Shown: positions 15,456 through 22,122 of the stretch, one piece after another
How the letters are laid out: each line of letters begins with the position of its first letter
How positions within the stretch are numbered: the stretch's first letter is position 1
Assembly: GCA_019136395.1 (NCBI GenBank)
Contig: JAGVUH010000702.1
Coordinates: 1-22,122 of the forward strand
Length of the DNA: 22,122 nt
Source: Gammaproteobacteria bacterium
Lineage (GTDB): Bacteria; Pseudomonadota; Gammaproteobacteria; Chromatiales; Chromatiaceae
Reading direction: 5' to 3'
The notes under the pieces: generated by a model
What the model saw: only the letters and a program-made list of their open reading frames with translations
Told to the model about the DNA's origin: nothing
Database searches by the model: none
Position numbers and translations under genes: made by a program

Positions 15456-17504
15456 GTGGCCAGACGCAGCAAATCCACCTCCCCCCGCCTCGCCGATCCC
15501 CATCGCCAGCGCGAGGCGCGCAAGTACGCCAACCCCATCCCCAGTCGCGAGTTCATCCTGGAGACCCTGACCCAGGCGGGGGTGCCCATGGTCTTCGAGG
15601 AACTGACGACGGCCCTCGACCTGGACGGGGACGAGGACCGCGTCGCCCTGGAGCGGCGCCTCGCCGCCATGGTCCGCGATGGCCAACTGGTGCGTAACCG
15701 CAAGGACGCCTTCTGCCTGGTCAACCGCCGCGACCTGATCGCCGGGCGAGTCATTGGCCACCCCGACGGCTTCGGCTTTCTCATCCCCGACGAAGGGGGC
15801 GATGACGTCTATCTCTACCCCCGCCAGATGAAGGCCCTGTTCCACAACGATCGGGCGGTGGTGCGGGTCATCGGCCGCGATGCCCGCGGGCGGCTGGAGG
15901 GCTCGGTGGTGGAGATCCTGGCCCGCAACACCCGCACCGTGGTGGGGCGCTTTTACCAGGAGGGTGGCGTCGGCTTCGTGGTGCCGGACAACAAGCGCCT
16001 GGCCCACGACATCATCATCCCCAGCGATCGCATCGGCGCCGCCCAGCAGGGCCAGATCGTCGTCGCCGAGATCACCGACCAGCCCACCAAGCGCACCCAG
16101 CCCATCGGTCGCGTCGCCGAGGTGGTGGGCAACCACATGGCCCCCGGCATGGAGACGGACATCGCCATCCGCACCCATGACCTGCCGGTGGAGTTCCCCG
16201 ACGCGGTCCTGGCGGAGATCGCGGGTCTGGGCGCCGAGGTGCCCGAGTCCGCTAAGGCCGGGCGCGTCGATCTGCGCCAGGTCCCCCTGGTGACCATCGA
16301 CGGCGCCGATGCCCGCGACTTCGACGACGCCGTTTACTGCGAGCGCAAGCCCAAGGGCTGGCGCCTGCTGGTGTGCATCGCCGATGTCTCCGCCTACGTG
16401 GCCCCGGGCACGGCCCTCGACCAGGAGGCCCATAGCCGCGGCAACTCGGTCTACTTCCCCGACCGGGTCATCCCCATGCTGCCAGAGGTCCTCTCCAACG
16501 GCCTCTGCTCCCTCAACCCGGAGGTCGACCGCCTTTGCCTCAGTTGCGAGATGCTGATCAGCCTGGACGGCAAGGTCAGCCGCTCCAAGTTCTTCCCGGC
16601 GGTGATGCGCTCCCAGGCCCGCCTGACCTACGACCAGGTGGCCGCCCTGGTGGTGGACGCCGATCCGGCCCTGGTCAAACGCTTCACAGGGGTCGTACCC
16701 CACCTCCAGGAACTGCAACGCCTCTTCCAGACCCTGCACCAGGCGCGGACCGAGCGCGGGGCCATTGACTTCGACACCACCGAAACCCGCTTCGAGTTCA
16801 ACGACCAGGGCCGCATCGCCGCCATCCACCCCCTGGTGCGCAACGACGCCCACCGCCTCATCGAGGAGTGCATGCTGGCGGCCAACGTGGCGGCGGCGCG
16901 CCTCTTCGAGCGCCACAAACTGCCGGCCCTCTATCGCATCCACGAAACTCCCAAGGAAGAAAAGCTCAACGACCTGCGCACCTTCCTTGGCGAACTGGGC
17001 CTCAGCCTGGGGGGCGGCAAGAAGCCCACCACCCAGGACTACGCCATTCTGCTGGAGGCCGCCAAGGACCGCCCGGATCGCCACCTGATTCAGACGGTGC
17101 TGTTGCGCTCCATGCCTCAGGCCATGTACAGCTCCGACAACGTCGGTCACTTCGGCCTGGCCTACCCGGCCTACACCCACTTCACCTCCCCCATTCGCCG
17201 CTACCCCGACCTCATCGTCCATCGCGCCATCAAGCACCTGCTGGCCGGCGGCAAGGCCGAGGACTTCGATTACACCAAGACGATCCTCCAGGGGATCGGG
17301 GAGCAGTGCTCGGGCACCGAGCGCCGCGCCGACGAGGCGACCCGCGACGCCGAGTCCTGGCTCAAGTGCGAGTACATGCAGGACAAACTGGGCGAGGAGT
17401 TCGACGGCACCATCACCAGCGTCAACTCCTTCGGCATCTTCGTCGAACTGGATGGCATCTACGTCGACGGCCTGGTCCACATCACGGCCCTGGACAACGA
17501 CTAG
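15456..17504 (+). CDS. rnr: Ribonuclease R, frameshifted within the C-terminal S1 domain
   Basis: RNase R is a processive 3'-5' exoribonuclease that degrades structured RNA and takes part in rRNA and tRNA quality control. The frame encodes 682 residues: an N-terminal helix-turn-helix region, cold-shock domains, the RNB catalytic domain with DARDFDDAVY at residues 285-294 holding the metal-binding aspartates, HFGLAYPAYTHFTSPIRRY near 564-582, and the beginning of the S1 domain from about 646. GTG 15456 is chosen because it yields the family-like N-terminus (ARRSKSTSPR); earlier in-frame starts (ATG 15387, TTG 15306) fall in the tRNA-Leu promoter or the tRNA gene. The protein stops at TAG 17502-17504, in mid-S1, because about 10 bases appear to be missing at 17503/17504. 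The catalytic core is intact. Confidence 0.88.
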   Translation: MARRSKSTSPRLADPHRQREARKYANPIPSREFILETLTQAGVPMVFEELTTALDLDGDEDRVALERRLAAMVRDGQLVRNRKDAFCLVNRRDLIAGRVIGHPDGFGFLIPDEGGDDVYLYPRQMKALFHNDRAVVRVIGRDARGRLEGSVVEILARNTRTVVGRFYQEGGVGFVVPDNKRLAHDIIIPSDRIGAAQQGQIVVAEITDQPTKRTQPIGRVAEVVGNHMAPGMETDIAIRTHDLPVEFPDAVLAEIAGLGAEVPESAKAGRVDLRQVPLVTIDGADARDFDDAVYCERKPKGWRLLVCIADVSAYVAPGTALDQEAHSRGNSVYFPDRVIPMLPEVLSNGLCSLNPEVDRLCLSCEMLISLDGKVSRSKFFPAVMRSQARLTYDQVAALVVDADPALVKRFTGVVPHLQELQRLFQTLHQARTERGAIDFDTTETRFEFNDQGRIAAIHPLVRNDAHRLIEECMLAANVAAARLFERHKLPALYRIHETPKEEKLNDLRTFLGELGLSLGGGKKPTTQDYAILLEAAKDRPDRHLIQTVLLRSMPQAMYSSDNVGHFGLAYPAYTHFTSPIRRYPDLIVHRAIKHLLAGGKAEDFDYTKTILQGIGEQCSGTERRADEATRDAESWLKCEYMQDKLGEEFDGTITSVNSFGIFVELDGIYVDGLVHITALDND

Positions 17505-17686
17505 ACCCCATCGGTCACCGCCTCACCGGCGAGCGTACCGGCATCGTGCATCGCCTGGGGGATCGGGTCCGCATCCAGGTCGCCGCTGTCAACCTCGACG
17601 AGCGCAAGATCGACTTCGTCCTGGCCAAGCGGGCGGAGCAGGGCAGGGGAGAGGCCTCCGCCAAGCCCCGCAGGCGGCGCAACTGA
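17504..17686 (+). pseudogene. rnr: Out-of-frame C-terminal end of ribonuclease R
   Basis: From 17504, in a different frame from the upstream rnr ORF, the sequence reads DPIGHRLTGERTG, then RLGDRVRIQVAAVNLDERK and a basic tail (KPRRRRN), ending at TGA 17684-17686. This is the second half of the RNase R S1 domain plus the usual basic C-terminus. Homologs I remember have a short aromatic stretch such as YYHF between LxND and DPxGHRL. Here only the TA of the first Tyr codon remains, so about 10 bases (3n+1) are missing. Without that loss, the protein would be about 745 residues, normal for the family. Confidence 0.85.
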
Positions 17687-17718
17687 ACCAGGGTCCCCGC
17701 GCCAGCTAGGCCTGAGCC

Positions 17719-18516
17719 ATGGCCCCCGATCCCTCCCTGGCCGTCCCCGCCGGCCTGTCGCCCATCGGCGGTATCCATAGCGTGCGCGCCGCCCTGCGGC
17801 CCGGGGCCCCCGGCGCGGGGCCGGACGGCAGGTCGGACCTGGTGGAGGTCTGGCTGGAGCGCAAGCGCCGTGACCGTCGGTTAGCTGAATTGGCGGACCT
17901 GGCGCGAGAGACTGGCGTCCGGATCCGGCAGGTGGATGCCGAGGATCTGGCACGGGTGGCGCCCGGCCTCAACCACCAGGGGGCCTTGGCCTGGGTCAAG
18001 ATCCCCGCCAGCCGGGGCGAGGCCGATCTGGACGCCCTGCTGGATCGCCTGGATCGGCCTCCCTTCCTCCTCGTCCTCGACGAGGTCCAGGACCCCCATA
18101 ACCTCGGCGCCTGTCTGCGCAGCGCCGACGCCGTGGGGGTCCAGGCCGTCATCGCCCCCAGGGACAACGCCGTCGGGCTCACCCCCACCGTCGCCAAGGT
18201 CGCCAGCGGCGCGGCCCGGACGGTGCCCTACGTCCAGGTCACCAACCTGGCCCGCACCCTGGACGCCCTCAAGGCCCGCGGCATCTGGCTGGTCGGCCTG
18301 GCCGGCGAGGCCCAGACGGACCTCTATGGCCTGGATCTCCGGGGCCCTCTGGCCCTGGTCCTCGGCAGCGAGGGTCGCGGCCTGCGCCGCCTGACCCGGG
18401 AGCGCTGCGATTACCTTGCCCGCCTGCCCATGCTCGGCGGCGTCGAGAGCCTCAACGTCTCCGTCGCCACCGGCATTTGCCTTTATGAGGCCCTGCGCCA
18501 GAGGGGCTGGGGATGA
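17719..18516 (+). CDS. rlmB: 23S rRNA (guanosine-2'-O)-methyltransferase RlmB
   Basis: This 265-residue SpoU-class SAM-dependent enzyme methylates the 2'-O of a conserved guanosine in the peptidyl-transferase region of 23S rRNA (G2251 in E. coli numbering). The three SPOUT motifs are visible: motif 1 DPHNLGACLRSADAVGV at 125-141 with N128 and R134, motif 2 LVLGSEGRGLRRLTR at 213-227, and motif 3 SLNVSVATGICLYE at 244-257. An N-terminal substrate-binding domain begins with the typical GGIHSVRAAL. It lies 32 bases after the rnr tail, the rnr-rlmB order common in gammaproteobacteria, so it is probably cotranscribed with rnr. The sequence is intact. Confidence 0.95.
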   Translation: MAPDPSLAVPAGLSPIGGIHSVRAALRPGAPGAGPDGRSDLVEVWLERKRRDRRLAELADLARETGVRIRQVDAEDLARVAPGLNHQGALAWVKIPASRGEADLDALLDRLDRPPFLLVLDEVQDPHNLGACLRSADAVGVQAVIAPRDNAVGLTPTVAKVASGAARTVPYVQVTNLARTLDALKARGIWLVGLAGEAQTDLYGLDLRGPLALVLGSEGRGLRRLTRERCDYLARLPMLGGVESLNVSVATGICLYEALRQRGWG

Positions 18517-18676
18517 TGACCAGGCACCCAGGCGCTGGCAGGATTGCATAGCCCGGTTCGGGTCGCGGAGTGATGTTCACTTACCCCGATTGGAATGGGC
18601 CTGGCGGGATATCATCTTCCAGCCTTCGCGTCCGCCTCCTGCGCCGTCCTTCCGCTCCTTATCCTTGGGACTGCCG

Positions 18677-21466
18677 ATGATCAACGCCCCCTTTGGTGAC
18701 TGCAAGACGGCCGACCTCCACCTGGCCGACAGCATCCAGCACAGCGGCTGCCTGCTGGCCATCGACCGGCGCACGGGCCGCATCGCCGCCGTCTCCGCCA
18801 ACGCCGACGACTGGCTGGGGTGGGAGCCCCGGGATCTGCTGGGTCAGGACTGGCGCCGGGCCCTGCCGGAGGACCTTTTTGGGCGGGAGCCCCAGGACGG
18901 GGGCCAGGCCCTGCTGCCCGATCCGGGGCTGCGGGCCTTGCACCTGAATGGACGGCCGGTGATCGCCGCCGTGCACCTGGCCGGCGACTTTGACCTGGTG
19001 GAGATGGAGGCCGGCCAGGCCCCGACCTTCGGCGCCGGGAACGAGCTGCTGACGCGGGGAATGCATCAACTGGCGGCGGCGGATAACGAGCAGGCGGCCG
19101 CCGAGGCCCTGATGCGCGCGGTCGCCCGGCTCACCGGTTACGACCGGGTGATGCTCTATCAATTCCTCCCCGGCTGGCACGGCAAGGTGGTGGCCGAGGT
19201 CCTCCGACCCGGGGTCGAGGGCTATCTGGGCCTGCACTTTCCCGCCAGCGACATCCCCGCCAACGCGCGGCGCCTCTACCTGATCAAGCGGCAACGCCTC
19301 ATACCGGACATCGGCGCCGAGCCGGTGCCGGTGCTTGCCGCCTCCCCCGGCCTGGAGGTCGATCTCACCCACTCGGAGCTGCGCGCCGTTCACCCCACGC
19401 ACATCCAGTATCTGCAGCACATGGGGGTGGAGGCCTCCTTCAGCGTCTCCATCCTGGTGGCCGGCCAGCTTTGGGGGCTGATCGCCTGCCATCACCTGGC
19501 GCCGCGCCGGGTATCCTTCGCCTGCCGCCAGTTGTGCGAGCAACTGGCCACGGTGGCCGCCATCCACATGACCGATCTGCACCTTCTGGCCCTGGAGCGG
19601 GCGCGTCATGGCCATCACCACGCCCGGTCGTTGGCGCGGCTGGAGTTGCAGGCGGTGGGTGGCGGCAAGCAGGTCATCGCCACCCAGCTTGCGCGCTTAC
19701 GCGCGGCCTTCGAGGCCCAGGGGGCCTGGGCCTACCTGGACGACCAGAGCCATTACAGCGGCCAGGTACCCGACGAGGCCAGTCTCAGCGCCCTCAAGAA
19801 CTGGCTGGATACCTACGACCGGCGCCGTGTCTCCGCCTATGCCGCCATCCCGCCGGCCCTGGAAAAACACCCGGCCCTGGTCCGCTTCGCCAGTGGCCTC
19901 CTCTATCTGCCCCTCACCGACCGGGACTTCCTGGTCCTGCTCCGGGTCGAACAGGTGGAGCGGGTGACCTGGGCCGGCAAGCCTCGGGAGCGTGACGGTA
20001 GCCAGGACCCCCTGCTGGAACTGACCCCGCGCACCTCCTTCCAGGCCTGGAGTGAACAGACCCAGGGCCAGGCCCTGCCCTGGCGGGATACGGATCTGGA
20101 GGGGGCGGCCCAGTTGCGGGAGATGCTCCTGGAGCACCTCGACCGCATCCGCCTGGAACAACTGGCCCTGGCGGACCCCCTCACCGGGCTGAGCAATCGC
20201 GCCATGTTCGAGCGCAAGCTCCAGGAGGCCGTCACCCTCAGCCTGCGGGACAATCTGCTCTGCGCGGTGCTGATGATCGATCTGGATCGCTTCAAACCCG
20301 TCAACGACCAATATGGCCATCCGGTGGGGGATGGCCTGCTGATCCAGGTCGCCCAGCGCTTGCGCCAACAGGTGCGGGATCAGGATGTGGTGGCCCGCCT
20401 GGGGGGTGATGAGTTTGCCATCATCCAGTTTCATGTCAGCAGTACCCAGGATGTGGATCGGGTGGCCGGCCGGGTCCTGGCGGCGATCCGCCAGCCCTAT
20501 CAGGTGCAGGGGCACGCCATCGAGATTGGCGCGAGCATCGGTGCCGCGGTCTGCCCCCAGGACGCCGCCGAGCGGGAGGCCTTGCTGCAGCGGGCCGATC
20601 TGGCCCTCTACCAGGTCAAGCGCGGCGGGCGGGATGGCTTCCGGCTCTTCGATCAGGGGATGCTGCCCGAGGAGGGGCTGATGCCCCCCGCCCGTGGGGA
20701 ACTGGCGGCGGCCCTGGAGGCCAAGGCCCTCTATTTCGTCTATCAGCCCATCCTCCATGCCCAGACCGGCAGCCTGCAGGCCTTGGAGGCCTTCGTGCGC
20801 TGGGACCACCCGCAACGGGGGACCCTGACGGGCGCGGAGGTCATGGCCCTGGTCCGCCAGCATCACCTGGGCTTCGCCGAGTGGAGCCTGCGCCAGATCA
20901 TCCATCAGGCCCGGCAGTGGCAGCGCATGGGCCTGGCCCTGGTGCCCCTGGCCCTGAACGTGAGCGCCAGCCAATTCCTCGAACTGGACCTGGCCGCCAG
21001 TTGCGCCGAGCTGGCGGAGGAACTGGATTTCAGCCTGGAGTGGCTGCGCCTGGAGGTGGAGGACGCCGTCCTGCAAGCCGACGTGGCCCGGATCGCCCCA
21101 CGCATCGAGGCCCTGGCCGAACTGGGCGTCCTGACCCAGATCGATCACTTCGGCAGTGGCCCCCTGCCCCTGATCGACCTGCCCGCCCTCAAGGTCAATC
21201 GCCTCAAGATCCTCGCCGATCTGCTGCAAAAGCATCCGCCGCGGCAGGATAGCCGGCCGGTGGCAGCCCTGATCTGTTCGGTGGCCAAGGCCCTCAACAT
21301 CCCCCTCATCGCCACTGGCGTCGAGACCCCGGCCATGCTGGTGGATATCCGGCGCCGCGGCATCGAAATGGTCCAGGGCCATGCCGTCGCCCCCATCCTG
21401 GAGGAGGCTCAGGTACCGGACTGGCTCCGCCAGGGCGGCCAGCCGACACCCCCTCACTCCAGGTAG
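18677..21466 (+). CDS. Bacteriophytochrome with GGDEF and degenerate EAL domains
   Basis: This 929-residue cytosolic red/far-red photoreceptor is fused to c-di-GMP domains. PAS: about 9-110, with C9 placed where bacteriophytochromes attach biliverdin. GAF: about 135-300, with PASDIP at 189-194 and the conserved H242; there is no cysteine at the cyanobacterial-type GAF attachment site. PHY: about 310-485, with tongue motifs WAGKP and PRTSF. GGDEF: about 495-660, with the intact GGDEF signature at 576-580 and an RDQD inhibitory site at 567-570. EAL: about 675-915, retaining E704, N761, E793, K839 and Q900, but with IDHFG instead of IDDFG (H824) and ATGVE instead of AEGVE (T880). It is probably a light-regulated diguanylate cyclase with an inactive or binding-only EAL. 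The start at 18677 fits the family N-terminus; an open frame continues back into rlmB. The ribosome site is weak (GGGA), and the 160 bases upstream show no convincing promoter. Confidence 0.92.
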   Translation: MINAPFGDCKTADLHLADSIQHSGCLLAIDRRTGRIAAVSANADDWLGWEPRDLLGQDWRRALPEDLFGREPQDGGQALLPDPGLRALHLNGRPVIAAVHLAGDFDLVEMEAGQAPTFGAGNELLTRGMHQLAAADNEQAAAEALMRAVARLTGYDRVMLYQFLPGWHGKVVAEVLRPGVEGYLGLHFPASDIPANARRLYLIKRQRLIPDIGAEPVPVLAASPGLEVDLTHSELRAVHPTHIQYLQHMGVEASFSVSILVAGQLWGLIACHHLAPRRVSFACRQLCEQLATVAAIHMTDLHLLALERARHGHHHARSLARLELQAVGGGKQVIATQLARLRAAFEAQGAWAYLDDQSHYSGQVPDEASLSALKNWLDTYDRRRVSAYAAIPPALEKHPALVRFASGLLYLPLTDRDFLVLLRVEQVERVTWAGKPRERDGSQDPLLELTPRTSFQAWSEQTQGQALPWRDTDLEGAAQLREMLLEHLDRIRLEQLALADPLTGLSNRAMFERKLQEAVTLSLRDNLLCAVLMIDLDRFKPVNDQYGHPVGDGLLIQVAQRLRQQVRDQDVVARLGGDEFAIIQFHVSSTQDVDRVAGRVLAAIRQPYQVQGHAIEIGASIGAAVCPQDAAEREALLQRADLALYQVKRGGRDGFRLFDQGMLPEEGLMPPARGELAAALEAKALYFVYQPILHAQTGSLQALEAFVRWDHPQRGTLTGAEVMALVRQHHLGFAEWSLRQIIHQARQWQRMGLALVPLALNVSASQFLELDLAASCAELAEELDFSLEWLRLEVEDAVLQADVARIAPRIEALAELGVLTQIDHFGSGPLPLIDLPALKVNRLKILADLLQKHPPRQDSRPVAALICSVAKALNIPLIATGVETPAMLVDIRRRGIEMVQGHAVAPILEEAQVPDWLRQGGQPTPPHSR

Positions 21467-22122
21467 AGGGTCCGGTAGCTGATCACCCCGTCGCGGTATT
21501 CGTAAAGGCGGAAGCTGGTCTGCCGGCCCCAGTAACCGGCGATGGGCGCGGCGACGAAGATGGGGGTCTTGCCCAGCCAGTGCAGTTCGTCCTTGTGGTA
21601 ATGGCCGGTGAAGACCCCCTTGACCGGGTGGCGACTCACCAGATCCTCCCAGCGTCGGCGCTGCTCCTCGTCCCAGCCGCGTTGCAGCTTGTTGCGAAAG
21701 AATCCCCCGACGGGGGGGGTATGCTGGAAGAGCAGCACCGGCCGGTCCCCCGCCCGGGCCAGGGCCTGTTCCAGTTCCGCCAAAGGATCGAAGCCGGGGA
21801 TGACCGGCCAGTCCCGCGCCGCGGGCTCCACGTAGAGAAAGATCGCCACCACCCCGCCGATCTCCTCCACCCGCACCAGGGGGCCAAACCGCTCCCGATA
21901 GACCGCCAGGGCCTGGTCCGAGTTTTCCTGGTGGATGTCGTGGTTGCCGGGGATGTAATAGAGGGGGGGCTGGAAACCGTTCATCACCTCCAGGGTCTGG
22001 TCCACCACCTTGGGGTCCAGGATCAGGTCCGCGAGGATATCCCCGGTGTGGACGACGAATTCCACCGGCATGGGCAACTGATTGACCCGTTCCACCACGC
22101 GGCGCCCCCGCTCCAGGTTGTC
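21454..22122 (-). CDS. Calcineurin-like metallophosphoesterase, 5' end off window
   Basis: This is the C-terminal part (222 residues) of a binuclear metallophosphoesterase of the CpdA/Icc-like group, read on the - strand. The frame is open to the window edge, so the gene begins outside, and the first D-x-H metal motif is missing for that reason. Visible metal-site motifs are HTGDILAD, IPGNHD, LLFQHTPP and FTGHYHKDE, in family order. CpdA-type enzymes hydrolyse 3',5'-cAMP, but the class is broad and the substrate cannot be read from this part. No signal peptide can be judged. Its 3' end overlaps the 3' end of the phytochrome gene by 13 bases (convergent), with no terminator between them. Confidence 0.88.
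   Translation of the reverse strand, partial: DNLERGRRVVERVNQLPMPVEFVVHTGDILADLILDPKVVDQTLEVMNGFQPPLYYIPGNHDIHQENSDQALAVYRERFGPLVRVEEIGGVVAIFLYVEPAARDWPVIPGFDPLAELEQALARAGDRPVLLFQHTPPVGGFFRNKLQRGWDEEQRRRWEDLVSRHPVKGVFTGHYHKDELHWLGKTPIFVAAPIAGYWGRQTSFRLYEYRDGVISYRTLYLE

Noticed and set aside
18590..18615. TTGGAA ... TATCAT as a promoter of the phytochrome gene
   Set aside because: The spacer is only 14 bases, too short for a sigma-70 promoter; the TATCAT alone is not enough.
18416..18676. An N-terminal extension of the phytochrome frame back into rlmB
   Set aside because: The added residues are low-complexity and antisense-like in composition, overlap the rlmB coding end in another frame, and would move the chromophore cysteine far from its usual N-terminal place.
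1..22122. CRISPR arrays, insertion sequences, prophage genes or attachment sites
   Set aside because: No regularly spaced repeats, transposase or integrase frames, or flanking duplications were seen; tRNA-Leu has no adjacent integrase.

Overview
This is GC-rich gammaproteobacterial DNA, tightly packed with genes. It most resembles a purple sulfur bacterium (Chromatiales/Chromatiaceae). That placement is an inference from the style of the complex I proteins, a rubrerythrin / Fe-S protein / DUF3501 cluster, an rnr-rlmB pair and a bacteriophytochrome; no rRNA marker is present to confirm it.

Layout. (1) Positions 2-12478 hold the 3' part of a complex I operon in the order nuoD(partial)-E-F-G-H-I-J-K-L-M-N, all on the + strand, with start/stop overlaps at D/E, E/F and J/K. 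(2) Positions 12583-15109 hold a three-gene cluster on the + strand: a rubrerythrin without a rubredoxin domain, a two-cluster Fe-S protein with CCG-type cysteine domains, and a DUF3501 protein. This looks like a peroxide-reducing or redox module of unknown mechanism. (3) A tRNA-Leu(CAG) lies on the - strand with its own promoter and intrinsic terminator (15212-15409). (4) rnr and rlmB (RNA decay and 23S rRNA methylation) follow on the + strand. (5) A 929-residue bacteriophytochrome (PAS-GAF-PHY-GGDEF-EAL) comes next, meeting tail-to-tail a partial calcineurin-like phosphoesterase on the - strand that runs off the right edge.

Two housekeeping genes are broken. nuoH lacks about 24 codons including its first membrane helix and conserved E-R loop. 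rnr has lost about 10 bases inside its S1 domain. Both losses have length 3n+1 and shift the frame. Either the assembly carries small deletions here or the strain has real lesions; reads are needed to tell.

How the genes fit together. Complex I exchanges electrons between NADH and quinone and moves protons; in a phototroph it may run in reverse to make NADH. The rubrerythrin cluster probably removes peroxide with electrons passed through the Fe-S protein. The phytochrome probably converts red/far-red light into c-di-GMP synthesis, because its GGDEF domain looks intact while its EAL domain has lost key catalytic residues. The best candidates for undescribed biology are the rubrerythrin/CCG protein/DUF3501 module and the phytochrome with its odd chromophore-region and EAL residues.
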